Origin: Flavobacterium jumunjinense
GTDB lineage: Bacteria > Bacteroidota > Bacteroidia > Flavobacteriales > Flavobacteriaceae
Direction: 5' to 3'
Assembly: GCF_021650975.2 (NCBI RefSeq)
Contig: NZ_CP091285.1
Span: 3,782,001-3,846,000 of the forward strand
Length of the DNA stretch: 64,000 bases
In this document: positions 18,903 to 27,414 of the stretch, in pieces
How the letters are laid out: every line of letters starts with the position of its first letter
Position numbering within the stretch: position 1 is the first letter of the stretch
Translations under genes and position numbers: made by a program
The notes under the pieces: model-generated
Seen by the model: only the letters and a program-made list of their open reading frames with translations
The model's database searches: none
What the model was told of the DNA's origin: nothing

Positions 18903-19232
18903 ATGAAAAAGGAAATTAAAAAAATATGGATAGAAAGCGAAATTAAAGGGCCTATTATTGGTGGTACTTTAGAAACAAATGATAATAGTGATGTAATTAT
19001 TACATTTTCAGATGACACGCAGTTTGTAGCTACTTTTTTCACCTATGAAAACATTGAAATGCTAAGAAAAAAGAATAAAAATACAGGAGAATGTTTAAAT
19101 GGAAAATACTTTTGGGCTTCAAATATGTTACTTGTGGATAAAATCAACATAAAAGAAGTTGAAGAAATAGTCAATCATTTGATAACTGAAAATGAATTTG
19201 AAAATACTTTCGAAAAAATAATCATTAATTAA
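18903..19232 (+). CDS. Unrecognised small protein
   Basis: 109 residues, soluble, with mixed beta-alpha character (GGTLETNDNSDVIITFSDDTQFVATFFTYENI) and an acidic C-terminal helix. It is 84 nt downstream of the AlkB-like pair on the same strand and may belong to that unit. No family was recognised. Confidence 0.6.
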   Translation: MKKEIKKIWIESEIKGPIIGGTLETNDNSDVIITFSDDTQFVATFFTYENIEMLRKKNKNTGECLNGKYFWASNMLLVDKINIKEVEEIVNHLITENEFENTFEKIIIN

Positions 19233-19278
19233 AAAACACATAAAATATCTAAGAAATACCTTTTGTTAGAATTTGTAT

Positions 19279-19286
19279 TAGCTTTG
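19279..19286 (+). promoter_or_regulatory. -7 promoter element TAGCTTTG
   Basis: TAnnTTTG match 11 bp before a 40-codon ORF. The expected start of transcription would fall at about 19293. Confidence 0.35.
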
Positions 19287-19297
19287 TCGCTTCAAAT

Positions 19298-19420
19298 ATG
19301 CTAATTTCTTTAATCTTAAAAGAAGGCAGTCGAAAAAAAGCCCCATTACTTTATAGAATAATTTTGGCAGTAGTTTTATATTACGAATTAACACTTAATA
19401 TAAAAAAAGATAAGATATAA
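19298..19420 (+). CDS. Possible 40-residue small protein
   Basis: ATG to TAA, 40 residues, with a basic patch (KEGSRKKAP) followed by a hydrophobic helix (LLYRIILAVVLYYELTL) and a basic end, as in small membrane peptides. A promoter element lies just upstream and a hairpin starts right after the stop. Without conservation data this remains a candidate only; the same hairpin fits better as the terminator of the opposite-strand gene. Confidence 0.3.
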   Translation: MLISLILKEGSRKKAPLLYRIILAVVLYYELTLNIKKDKI

Positions 19421-19444
19421 AAAATCCCTCGTTTTAGAGGGATT
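19418..19444 (-). terminator. Terminator of the proline dehydrogenase gene
   Basis: AATCCCTC / GAGGGATT stem with a 6-nt loop; on the minus strand it is followed by a T-run (19418-19422 read as A on the plus strand). Confidence 0.8.
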
Positions 19445-19452
19445 CATTTGTA

Positions 19453-20619
19453 TTATAATTTTCTTCTAGCTCTTTCTTTCTTTATTAAATCAAGCTCTCT
19501 ACTCGTTTGTCCGGCAACAGAAGTATTTTCTTCAGCTCTACGAATCAAATACGGCATCACATCTCTAACAGGTCCAAAAGGAAGGTATTTAGCAACATTA
19601 TATCCAGCAGCAGCCAAATTATAACTAATATTATCACTCATTCCGAATAATTGACCGAAAAAGACACGAGAATCATTCTTCTCAAGACCTTTCTCATTCA
19701 TTAATTCCATTAAACGATAGGAACTATTTTCATTATGTGTACCTGCAAAAATGGCCATTCTTTCAATATTATCAACCATATAAACAACTGCAGCATCATA
19801 ATTATCATCTGTAGCTTGTTTAGTTGCACAAATAGGTGTTGGATATCCATTTTCCTCTGCTCTATTATTTTCTTTTTCCATGTAGGCACCACGAACTAAT
19901 TTCATACCAATATAGAAACCTTCAGCTTTAGCCAAAGCATGTATTTTTTTAAGGTAATCCAATCGATCCCAACGGTACATTTGTAACGTGTTAAAAACAA
20001 TAGCTTTTTCCTTATTGTATTTTCGCATCATGTTAGTAACCAAATCATCAGCTGCTTCTTGCATCCAACTTTCTTCACCATCAATCAACAATGCAACATC
20101 TTTATCATGAGCAATTTGGCATACTTTATCAAAACGAGCTACTACTCTATCCCATTCCGATTGTTCTTCAGCTGTAAAAGATTTCCCTTCACCTATTTTC
20201 TGATACAATGCAAAGCGTCCAAAACCTGTAGGTTTAAAAACAGCAAAAGGAATAGCTAAACGTTCTTTCGCAAATTCAATCGTTTTAATGGTCATATCTA
20301 ACGCAGCATCAAACTGCTTTTCATCTTCTTTTCCTTCTACAGAATAATCTAAAACAGAAGAAACACCTTTAGTGAACATATTATCTACTACTCGCAAACA
20401 ATCGTTTTCACTAACGCCTCCACAAAAATGGTCAAAAACTGTACTTCTTATTAGTCCTTCAACAGGTAAGTGCGCTTTCAATGCGAAATTTGTAACGGCT
20501 GTACCAATTCGTACAAGTGGCTGAATTTCAATCATTTTAAATAAGAAATAAGCCCTTTCCAATTGTGTATCACTTTTTAACTCAAAAGCAACTTGTGTGT
20601 TGTTAAATATTTTCTCCAT
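19453..20619 (-). CDS. Proline dehydrogenase (monofunctional PRODH)
   Basis: 388 residues. FAD-dependent oxidation of proline to pyrroline-5-carboxylate, the first step of proline use. The TIM-barrel family segments are present: LLIDGEESWMQEAADDL, VFNTLQMYRWDRLDYL, FYIGMKLVRGAYMEKE (FAD/substrate loop), FAGTHNENSS, VFFGQLFGMSDN and PYLIRRAEENTSV with the paired arginines that bind the substrate carboxylate. Length is typical for the stand-alone Bacteroidota enzyme; no P5C dehydrogenase domain is fused. It has its own promoter and terminator and is divergent from aroB. Confidence 0.95.
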   Translation of the reverse strand: MEKIFNNTQVAFELKSDTQLERAYFLFKMIEIQPLVRIGTAVTNFALKAHLPVEGLIRSTVFDHFCGGVSENDCLRVVDNMFTKGVSSVLDYSVEGKEDEKQFDAALDMTIKTIEFAKERLAIPFAVFKPTGFGRFALYQKIGEGKSFTAEEQSEWDRVVARFDKVCQIAHDKDVALLIDGEESWMQEAADDLVTNMMRKYNKEKAIVFNTLQMYRWDRLDYLKKIHALAKAEGFYIGMKLVRGAYMEKENNRAEENGYPTPICATKQATDDNYDAAVVYMVDNIERMAIFAGTHNENSSYRLMELMNEKGLEKNDSRVFFGQLFGMSDNISYNLAAAGYNVAKYLPFGPVRDVMPYLIRRAEENTSVAGQTSRELDLIKKERARRKL

Positions 20620-20642
20620 CTGTAGTTAATAAATTTGAAGTG

Positions 20643-20650
20643 CAAATATA
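20643..20650 (-). promoter_or_regulatory. -7 promoter element TATATTTG of the proline dehydrogenase gene
   Basis: TAnnTTTG on the minus strand, 24 bp before the start codon. Confidence 0.65.
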
Positions 20651-20716
20651 CTTTACAGCGTTGTAATTTTAAATAAAAAATGCCTTATTTTGCAATAAAT
20701 ATAGAAAACAATTACA

Positions 20717-21784
20717 ATGCAAACCATTCAAGCAAACAATTATAATGTTTTTTTTAAGGAAAACGGGTACCACTATTTATCTGAAATTTTACTAGTTGAA
20801 AACTATTCTAAAATTTTTATCATAGCAGATGAAAATACTTCTAGCCATTGTTTGCCTCGATTTTTATCATTACTTGCAACTGATGTCGAAATTGAAATCA
20901 TCGAATTGGAAGCAGGTGAAGAAAATAAAAATATAGAAACGTGCTTGCAAGTTTGGCATTCTCTTACTGAACTTGGTGGAGATAGAAAAAGCATCATTCT
21001 TAATTTAGGTGGAGGCGTAATTACAGATATTGGAGGCTTTATTGCTTGTACTTTCAAAAGAGGTATCGATTTCATCAACATTCCAACTACCCTACTTTCT
21101 ATGGTTGATGCATCAATTGGAGGAAAAAATGGTGTCGATTTAGGAAATCTAAAAAATCAAATCGGAATTATTAGAGAACCTAAAGCAGTAATTATAGACA
21201 CACAGTATTTAGAAACATTAGAAGGTAATCAAATGCGATCTGGGTTTGCAGAGATGTTAAAACATGGATTAATTTATGACAGAACCTACTGGAACAAATT
21301 AAAAGACACAACTGCTTTAAATACAGAAGACTTAGACGATTTAATTTATGAATCAGTTCTAATAAAAAATAAGATTGTTTCTGAAGATATTTCCGAGAAT
21401 GGTATCAGAAAAGCATTAAATTATGGTCATACATTAGGACATGCAATTGAAAGTTACTATCTTGAAAGTTCTGAAAAAACAAGCTTACTTCATGGAGAAG
21501 CAATTGCTATTGGAATGATTTTAGAAGCCTTTATTTCTAAAGAAAAAGGATTGATCTCTAATGAAGAATATCAAGAAATAAAATATGTAATTAGCGATAT
21601 CTATGATTTTGTTGAATTTAATGAAACAGATATTAAAAACTGTATTGATTTGCTCATTTATGACAAAAAAAATGAGTTCGGAACAATCCAATTTGCGCTA
21701 CTTGAAGGCATTGGAAGTATAAAAATAAATCAACAATCAGATAATGAATTGATTTACAAAGCTTTCAACGATTATAAATCATAA
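20717..21784 (+). CDS. aroB: 3-dehydroquinate synthase
   Basis: 355 residues. Converts DAHP to 3-dehydroquinate in the shikimate pathway, NAD- and metal-dependent. Diagnostic segments: LNLGGGVITDIGGFIACTFKRG (NAD/substrate loop), FINIPTTLLSMVDASIGGKNGVD, the metal ligands in GHTLGHAIE and LLHGEAIAIGM, and KKNEFG near the end. Length is normal. It is monocistronic, divergent from the proline dehydrogenase gene, with no other aro gene beside it. Confidence 0.97.
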   Translation: MQTIQANNYNVFFKENGYHYLSEILLVENYSKIFIIADENTSSHCLPRFLSLLATDVEIEIIELEAGEENKNIETCLQVWHSLTELGGDRKSIILNLGGGVITDIGGFIACTFKRGIDFINIPTTLLSMVDASIGGKNGVDLGNLKNQIGIIREPKAVIIDTQYLETLEGNQMRSGFAEMLKHGLIYDRTYWNKLKDTTALNTEDLDDLIYESVLIKNKIVSEDISENGIRKALNYGHTLGHAIESYYLESSEKTSLLHGEAIAIGMILEAFISKEKGLISNEEYQEIKYVISDIYDFVEFNETDIKNCIDLLIYDKKNEFGTIQFALLEGIGSIKINQQSDNELIYKAFNDYKS

Positions 21785-21827
21785 AAATATTTTAATTAGT
21801 AAATATAAAATAGCTTAAAAATATTTT

Positions 21828-21835
21828 TACATTTG
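21828..21835 (+). promoter_or_regulatory. -7 promoter element TACATTTG
   Basis: TAnnTTTG match 241 bp before speA. It may drive speA with a long leader, or the 58-codon ORF at 21843. Confidence 0.5.
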
Positions 21836-21842
21836 CATTAGA

Positions 21843-22019
21843 ATGAGAGACAATATTTTTACGATACAATTGGATGAAAAAATGAAAGGAAGAGCCCGAA
21901 AAGCATCTTCAACTTCTAGTATTATACATTCTCGCAATACACTTTTTATTCATTTATTTGAACTTTTAAAAGCTTTTAATGAAAAACTGCTTATAGTGTT
22001 TGCAAATATTAGGCTTTGA
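21843..22019 (+). CDS. Possible 58-residue leader or small protein upstream of speA
   Basis: ATG to TGA, 58 residues, basic N-terminal half (KMKGRARKASS) and a hydrophobic C-terminal half (LFIHLFELLKAFNEKLLIVF). The promoter element sits only 8 bp before the ATG, so translation from it would be nearly leaderless. It could equally be untranslated leader of speA. No family recognised. Confidence 0.3.
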   Translation: MRDNIFTIQLDEKMKGRARKASSTSSIIHSRNTLFIHLFELLKAFNEKLLIVFANIRL

Positions 22020-22075
22020 AAAATTAAAAGAGCAGCACAATTACTATTTTTTTAATTTTAAAACCTAATATTCAA

Positions 22076-23473
22076 ATGAATACAAAATATTACGACTTAA
22101 TAAATCAAACTTTTTATTTTCCTCAAGAAGAGTTCAAATTAAACAAAGACAATCTTGAATTTCATAATATTGATTTAATGAAACTGGTCGAACAATATGG
22201 TACACCTTTAAAGTTTACCTATTTACCACAAATTTCTAACAATATCAACAAAGCAAAAGGTTGGTTTAGAAAAGCAATGGAAAAGCACAAGTACGAAGGT
22301 AATTATCAATACTGTTATTGCACAAAAAGTTCTCATTTTCAATTTATTATGAATGAAGCTTTTAAAAACAACATTCATATTGAAACCTCTTCTGCAATAG
22401 ATATTAACATCGTAGAAAATTTGTTAGCTGAAGGAAAAATTACAAAAAAGACCTTTGTAATTTGTAACGGATTTAAGCGTGATGCTTATGTAGATAATAT
22501 TGCTCGTTTAATTAATAACGGTCAAAAAAATACAATTCCAGTAATTGATAACTATGAAGAGTTAGATCTTTTACAAGAACAAATTGATGGAAAATTCAAA
22601 ATCGGAATTAGAATTGCAGCCGAAGAAGAACCTAAGTTTGAGTTTTATACTTCTAGATTAGGAATTGGTTACAAAAACATAGTTCCTTTCTACAGAAAAC
22701 AAATTCAAGAGAATAAACAAGTGGAATTAAAAATGCTTCACTTCTTTATTAATACAGGAATTCGTGATACAGCCTATTATTGGAATGAATTATTGAAATG
22801 TTTAAAAGTATATATTGCACTTAAAAAAGAATGTCCTTCTTTAGATAGTTTAAATATTGGTGGTGGATTTCCAATCAAAAACTCATTAGCATTTGAATAT
22901 GATTACCAATACATGATTGACGAAATCATAAATCAAATCAAAATTGCGTGCGATGATGCAGAAGTAGATGTTCCAAATATTTTTACAGAATTTGGATCTT
23001 TCACAGTTGGAGAAAGTGGTGGAGCAATTTATCAAGTATTGTATCAAAAACAACAAAATGATAGAGAGAAATGGAACATGATCGATAGTTCTTTCATTAC
23101 TACGCTACCTGATACTTGGGCAATTAATAAACGTTTTGTTATGTTGGCGATTAACCGCTGGAATGATACCTACGAAAGGGTGCTATTAGGTGGTTTAACT
23201 TGTGATAGTGATGATTATTACAATTCAGAACAAAACATGAATGCGGTATACTTACCAAAATACAACAAAGAGAAACCATTATATATTGGATTTTTCAATA
23301 CAGGAGCTTATCAAGAAACCATTGGAGGATTTGGAGGTTTACATCACTGTTTAATTCCACAACCAAAACACATCTTAATTGATAGAGATGAAAATGGAAT
23401 TATTGCGACAGAAGTCTTCTCTGAACAGCAAAAGGCAGAAGATATCATGAATATTTTAGGATATAAAAAATAA
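22076..23473 (+). CDS. speA: Arginine decarboxylase (fold III, PLP)
   Basis: 465 residues. Decarboxylates arginine to agmatine at the head of polyamine synthesis. Alanine-racemase-like fold: the PLP lysine is in YCYCTKSSHFQF, followed by GIRIAAEEEP, the glycine-rich LNIGGGFPI and FTEFGSFTVGESG, and the C-terminal catalytic Cys in LGGLTCDSDD. It lacks the long insertions of the E. coli enzyme (about 650 residues) and has the shorter length normal for Bacteroidota. The DHS-like gene follows after 47 nt in the same direction. Confidence 0.9.
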   Translation: MNTKYYDLINQTFYFPQEEFKLNKDNLEFHNIDLMKLVEQYGTPLKFTYLPQISNNINKAKGWFRKAMEKHKYEGNYQYCYCTKSSHFQFIMNEAFKNNIHIETSSAIDINIVENLLAEGKITKKTFVICNGFKRDAYVDNIARLINNGQKNTIPVIDNYEELDLLQEQIDGKFKIGIRIAAEEEPKFEFYTSRLGIGYKNIVPFYRKQIQENKQVELKMLHFFINTGIRDTAYYWNELLKCLKVYIALKKECPSLDSLNIGGGFPIKNSLAFEYDYQYMIDEIINQIKIACDDAEVDVPNIFTEFGSFTVGESGGAIYQVLYQKQQNDREKWNMIDSSFITTLPDTWAINKRFVMLAINRWNDTYERVLLGGLTCDSDDYYNSEQNMNAVYLPKYNKEKPLYIGFFNTGAYQETIGGFGGLHHCLIPQPKHILIDRDENGIIATEVFSEQQKAEDIMNILGYKK

Positions 23474-23520
23474 TAAACAGTTTAACGCGTAAAAAAGTTA
23501 GACAATTAAATATAAAAAAT

Positions 23521-24492
23521 ATGAAAGGACCTATTAGTCAATTTATAGAGCACAATTATTTACATTTCAATGCAGCTGCATTAGTAGATGCTGCAAAAGG
23601 ATATGAAGAACATTTATTAGATAATGGAAAGATGATGGTAACTTTAGCAGGTGCAATGAGTACGGCTGAGTTAGGAAAATCATTAGCAGAAATGATTCGT
23701 CAAGATAAAATTCATATTATTTCTTGTACAGGAGCAAATCTTGAAGAAGATATTATGAATTTAGTTGCTCATAAATCATACAAAAGAATTCCTAATTATA
23801 GAGATTTAACGCCTCAAGAGGAAAGAAATTTATTAGACAATCATTTCAATCGTGTTACAGATACTTGTATCCCAGAAGAAGAAGCCTTTAGAAGACTACA
23901 ATCTCATTTATTTGACATTTGGAATAAAGCAGAAAAAGCAGGAGAAAGATATTTTCCACATGAGTTTATGTATCAAATGATTAATTCTGGAGTTTTAGAG
24001 CAATACTATGAAATCGACCCTAAAGATTCTTGGATGGTTGCTGCTGCAGAAAAAAACTTACCTATCGTTGTTCCAGGATGGGAAGACAGTACAATGGGTA
24101 ATATTTTTGCTTCTTACTGTATTAAAGGAGAATTAAAAGTATCTACTACAAAAAGTGGTATCGAATATATGACTTGGTTAGCAGATTGGTATCCAAAAAA
24201 TTGTGAAGGAAAAGGAATCGGATTCTTCCAAGTAGGTGGAGGAATTGCAGGAGATTTCCCAATTTGCGTTGTACCAATGCTTTATCAAGATATGGAGATG
24301 CATGACATCCCTTTTTGGAGTTATTTTTGTCAAATATCAGACTCAACAACAAGTTACGGATCTTATTCTGGAGCAGTTCCAAATGAAAAAATTACTTGGG
24401 GAAAGCTTGATATCACTACACCTAAGTTCATAGTAGAGTCAGATGCAACTATAGTTGTGCCGTTAATTTTTGCTTATATTTTAGGTTGGTAA
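23521..24492 (+). CDS. Deoxyhypusine-synthase-family protein
   Basis: 323 residues. Bacterial members of this family transfer the aminobutyl group of spermidine to small amines (homospermidine-type products) or have unknown acceptors, since bacteria lack eIF5A. Family segments: LVTLAGAMSTAELG-like MMVTLAGAMSTAELGKSLAE, HIISCTGANLEEDIMN, VVPGWEDSTMGNIFAS, FFQVGGGIAGDFPICVVPML, and ITWGKLDI, in which K295 corresponds to the catalytic lysine of eukaryotic DHS. It follows speA, so a role in polyamine metabolism is likely. No agmatinase gene separates the two. Confidence 0.88.
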   Translation: MKGPISQFIEHNYLHFNAAALVDAAKGYEEHLLDNGKMMVTLAGAMSTAELGKSLAEMIRQDKIHIISCTGANLEEDIMNLVAHKSYKRIPNYRDLTPQEERNLLDNHFNRVTDTCIPEEEAFRRLQSHLFDIWNKAEKAGERYFPHEFMYQMINSGVLEQYYEIDPKDSWMVAAAEKNLPIVVPGWEDSTMGNIFASYCIKGELKVSTTKSGIEYMTWLADWYPKNCEGKGIGFFQVGGGIAGDFPICVVPMLYQDMEMHDIPFWSYFCQISDSTTSYGSYSGAVPNEKITWGKLDITTPKFIVESDATIVVPLIFAYILGW

Positions 24493-24520
24493 TTTTTTTG
24501 AAAAAAAAATAAGAAAACAA

Positions 24521-24551
24521 TTTGATAATTACCTTAAGGGTCTTACATTTG
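24521..24551 (+). promoter_or_regulatory. Promoter TTTG-N19-TACATTTG
   Basis: TTTG at 24521-24524, a 19-bp spacer and TACATTTG at 24544-24551: a full Bacteroidota-type promoter 29 bp before the next ATG. Confidence 0.8.
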
Positions 24552-24580
24552 ATAAAAATACCTGATTAAAACTAACCCAA

Positions 24581-24883
24581 ATGAAAAGAGTAATTGTTGA
24601 TTACGCAAAATTAACAAACGAAATTTTGACCCTTTTAGTTGAAAAATTTCCAGAAGGATATGATGATTCTGACATCATTCGTTTTAAAAATGTTAAAAAT
24701 GAAACAGTTGAAGCTGTTGAAGTACGTACTGAAGATACAATCTTCTTAGTAAAAGTAAGTACTAAACTAGCCGACAGAATTGAAAATTATGATGAAGATG
24801 ATGAAGATGATTCTGCAGATGATTCATTAGAGTCATTAGCTGATTTAGAAATCGCTGATGAAGCAGATGAAGATGAAGATTAG
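24581..24883 (+). CDS. Small conserved protein with acidic C-terminal tail
   Basis: 100 residues. A compact N-terminal part (KRVIVDYAKLTNEILTLLVE, then VEAVEVRTEDTIFLVKVS) is followed by a tail made almost only of Asp, Glu, Ser and Ala. This type is common in Flavobacteriaceae and is of unknown function; the acidic tail suggests binding to a basic partner or nucleic-acid mimicry. It has its own promoter and terminator, so it is probably well expressed. Confidence 0.75.
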   Translation: MKRVIVDYAKLTNEILTLLVEKFPEGYDDSDIIRFKNVKNETVEAVEVRTEDTIFLVKVSTKLADRIENYDEDDEDDSADDSLESLADLEIADEADEDED

Positions 24884-24890
24884 ATTCAAT

Positions 24891-24921
24891 AAAAAAGGTA
24901 TGCAAATCGCATACCTTTTTT
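24891..24921. terminator. Bidirectional terminator
   Basis: AAAAAAGGTATGC / GCATACCTTTTTT with a 5-nt loop, between convergent genes. Confidence 0.9.
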
Positions 24922-24922
24922 A

Positions 24923-25435
24923 TTATAAATACCTTTCTTTAATAACTAATATATGATGTTTTTCGTGACCTAAAATAATATAGCCTAATCCACGAACAGA
25001 AACTGAATTATTTGATGCATTACCTATACGCATATATTGTTCCTCTGTAAAGCTAGAAAATAATGCAATTGTTGCTTTTCTAACTAAAATATATTCTTCT
25101 ATTAAATTTTCTAAGCTTCTAGTAGTAGCATTTGCATTATCAACATATTCATTCTCATCAAATCCAGGAATTAAAGTTGTATCATTTCTAGAAATTCGTA
25201 ATGCTCTATATGCAAAAATGCGTTCCACATCTATTAGATGCAATAAAACATCTTTAATTGTCCATTTTCCTGTAGCATATCTAAATTCATGCTTATTTTC
25301 TGGAATATTTTTGAAAAAGGAAACAATTTCTTCTTCTTGTGCTTTTAAACCTTCTACAATGTTTTTAACAAACATCGATTTGTTGACGTAATTTGCATAA
25401 AAGGGTGCAAACTCATTTTGATTGAATTGTATCAT
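24923..25435 (-). CDS. DinB-superfamily protein
   Basis: 170 residues, a four-helix-bundle DinB/YfiT-like protein. The metal-binding histidines are visible as H66-type in VLLHLIDVERIFAYRAL and as the pair in LGHEKHHILVI near the C-terminus; GKWTIKDVLLHL is the typical signature. Such proteins include thiol S-transferases and putative metal-dependent hydrolases; no specific substrate can be named. The Lrp regulator gene upstream on the same strand has its own terminator between them. Confidence 0.85.
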   Translation of the reverse strand: MIQFNQNEFAPFYANYVNKSMFVKNIVEGLKAQEEEIVSFFKNIPENKHEFRYATGKWTIKDVLLHLIDVERIFAYRALRISRNDTTLIPGFDENEYVDNANATTRSLENLIEEYILVRKATIALFSSFTEEQYMRIGNASNNSVSVRGLGYIILGHEKHHILVIKERYL

Positions 25436-25440
25436 ATAAA

Positions 25441-25465
25441 AAAATCCCGATTAAAAATCGGGATT
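25441..25465 (-). terminator. Terminator of the Lrp/AsnC gene
   Basis: AATCCCGATT / AATCGGGATT with a 3-nt loop; on the minus strand it is followed by a T-run. Confidence 0.85.
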
Positions 25466-25470
25466 GAATA

Positions 25471-25950
25471 TTAAAGTTCTTTAAAAATAGTATGCATTAA
25501 TCGTTTTTTGTCGTTGATACTCTCTTCAAGAGAAATCATTGTTTCCGTTCTATACACACCATCAATATCATCAACCATGAAAATAACTTCTTTTGCATGT
25601 TTTGTATCTCTCGCTCTAATTTTACAAAAGATATTAAACTTTCCAGTTGTAATGTGAGCCACTGTCACATAAGGAATTTGATTAATTCTTTCTAAAACGA
25701 ATTTAGTTTGAGAAGTATTATGAAGAAAAACTCCTACATAAGCAATAAAAGAATAGCCTAATTTTTCATAATCCAAAGTTAAAGATGAACCTTGTATAAT
25801 CCCTGCATCTTCCATTTTTTTCACCCTAACGTGTACTGTACCTGCAGATATTAACAGCTTTTTTGCTATATCTGTAAATGGAACCCTTGTGTTGTCAATC
25901 AACATGTCTAAAATTTGATGATCAACTTCATCTAAACGAAACTTACTCAT
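25471..25950 (-). CDS. Lrp/AsnC-family transcriptional regulator
   Basis: 159 residues. N-terminal winged HTH (LDEVDHQILDMLIDNTRVPF, IAKKLLISAGTVHVRVKKM) and a C-terminal RAM/AsnC effector domain (YVGVFLHNTSQTKFVLERIN, AHITTGKFNIFCKIRA, VYRTETMISLEES). It would form octamers or hexadecamers responding to an amino acid. The 36-nt gap to the M14 peptidase gene upstream on the same strand suggests joint transcription or readthrough. Confidence 0.93.
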   Translation of the reverse strand: MSKFRLDEVDHQILDMLIDNTRVPFTDIAKKLLISAGTVHVRVKKMEDAGIIQGSSLTLDYEKLGYSFIAYVGVFLHNTSQTKFVLERINQIPYVTVAHITTGKFNIFCKIRARDTKHAKEVIFMVDDIDGVYRTETMISLEESINDKKRLMHTIFKEL

Positions 25951-25986
25951 AAAAGTATATAATAAATTATGTAATACAACGTAAAA

Positions 25987-27144
25987 CTATACCTCATATT
26001 GCTTACCATTTTTAAATTTAACTTTTTCACCAAAAACAAAGTCTGCCTTCGCTCCTATTTCAGGTAAATTAGAGATGTTACAATTGTAAACAATCTCATT
26101 TAAATCAAATTCAACATGTCCGCTATGATTTTCTAAATCTTCAATTTGAATTATTCGAGCTTCAAACTCAATGACATCCAAATTTAAGACTTCGGTATAT
26201 TGAGCTGCAAAGTTAATAGTTTTTTTCTCTGTATTATCAATAAAATTCACATTTTTATAAAGAAAATCGTAAAAACACTTAGAATTTTGCGGAATCTTCA
26301 AATAGAAATCCAATTCGTTTTTAACTATATCGTTTTCGTTTGTCTGTTTAAACGACTCAAACAAAGAGCAGAAGATGAATTTTCTTACTTCATTTCGATT
26401 ATAATCGTCTTTATAGTGTCCAGCTTCAAAAAGTATCGTTGGAACGCCTCTAAAAGTAAAATAATCACCAATACAGTTCACATTAAATGAATCATCAAAC
26501 CTCCCAACCTGATTTGGAATGAATTTTTGTAAATTATCATTCATTCTATTGATGATTTTAATAGCTTTTAAGCGTACATCATTGAATTCTCTTGACTCAT
26601 TATAAGCAGGTGCTAAAAAAGAGACTGTAGCGGGTAAATTATAGGTTTCTGTACCGAAAATTGTACGTTGATCATGTAAATTATAACATAAATCGGGTTT
26701 ATAATCCTCAAAAACACTCCTTAAAAGCTTACTTTCTGGTTGTGTAATCTCAAAAGCATCTCTATTTAGATCAATTTCATTCGCATTTACACGAGTGTAA
26801 ACCTCTGCCCCATCTGGATTTAGTATTGGAATACAGTAAAGTGTGTATTTTGTATAGATTTCTTTTGAAAAATCGGTATCAGAAGATAAATAATTAAAAA
26901 AATCAAACAGACCTTTAGTAGTTGTGGACTCATTTCCATGCATTTGCGACCAAATTAGTACTTTAATTGGTCCAATTCCGTATTCTACGCTATAAATAGG
27001 CTTGTCTAACACTGATTTGCCAATAGTTTTTACTCTAAATTGGTTGGGTAACTTCTTCATTAATGGTAAAATATGATTATTTGTAACATATCTCCCCTTT
27101 AATTCATTCTCTAAATGTTCTGTTGCTAATTGTAAATTGTTCAT
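25987..27144 (-). CDS. M14-family zinc carboxypeptidase
   Basis: 385 residues, cytoplasmic (no signal peptide). Zinc ligands H69 and E72 (SQMHGNEST) and H157 (NLHDQRTIFG), substrate Arg in EIDLNRDAF, and general base E240 (ILFEAGHYKDD) are all present, so it should be active as a metallocarboxypeptidase or amidase. The last ~80 residues form a small separate beta domain. Its promoter region contains three copies of the GTTTACA...TGTAAAC operator shared with the divergent XRE gene, so it is probably under that regulator. Confidence 0.88.
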   Translation of the reverse strand: MNNLQLATEHLENELKGRYVTNNHILPLMKKLPNQFRVKTIGKSVLDKPIYSVEYGIGPIKVLIWSQMHGNESTTTKGLFDFFNYLSSDTDFSKEIYTKYTLYCIPILNPDGAEVYTRVNANEIDLNRDAFEITQPESKLLRSVFEDYKPDLCYNLHDQRTIFGTETYNLPATVSFLAPAYNESREFNDVRLKAIKIINRMNDNLQKFIPNQVGRFDDSFNVNCIGDYFTFRGVPTILFEAGHYKDDYNRNEVRKFIFCSLFESFKQTNENDIVKNELDFYLKIPQNSKCFYDFLYKNVNFIDNTEKKTINFAAQYTEVLNLDVIEFEARIIQIEDLENHSGHVEFDLNEIVYNCNISNLPEIGAKADFVFGEKVKFKNGKQYEV

Positions 27145-27157
27145 GACTTAAAATTAT

Positions 27158-27172
27158 GTTACAAATGTAAAC
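27158..27172. promoter_or_regulatory. Operator copy 1, overlapping the M14 peptidase promoter
   Basis: GTTACAAATGTAAAC. The minus-strand -7 element TACATTTG (27162-27169) lies inside it, so a bound protein would block RNA polymerase. Confidence 0.7.
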
Positions 27173-27181
27173 AAGATATAT

Positions 27182-27196
27182 TTTACATTTGTAAAC
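27182..27196. promoter_or_regulatory. Operator copy 2
   Basis: TTTACATTTGTAAAC, a TTTACA/TGTAAA inverted repeat with 2-bp centre, spaced about 24 bp from copy 1. Confidence 0.7.
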
Positions 27197-27214
27197 AGTC
27201 GAATTGTAATTTAT

Positions 27215-27230
27215 TATAACAATTGTAAAC
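27215..27230. promoter_or_regulatory. Operator copy 3
   Basis: TATAACAATTGTAAAC, a weaker left arm and a perfect right arm. Confidence 0.6.
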
Positions 27231-27383
27231 AGTAATTTATCTCTGTACTAGCTAATTATTATGTTATTTAACAATTATAAACCATGTTTTACTTATTGTT
27301 ATTTAAATAACTGTAAATCAGTAGTTGAAACACCTAAATAAGAAGCTTTAGTTTAAGTAAAAAATACTTTTATTTAGTAATAT

Positions 27384-27414
27384 TTGCTAATGTCAATCAT
27401 ATTGGTTACATTTG
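27384..27414 (+). promoter_or_regulatory. Promoter of the XRE regulator gene (TTG-N20-TACATTTG)
   Basis: TTG at 27384-27386 and TACATTTG at 27407-27414 with a 20-bp spacer. The -7 element is covered by operator copy 4. Confidence 0.75.
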
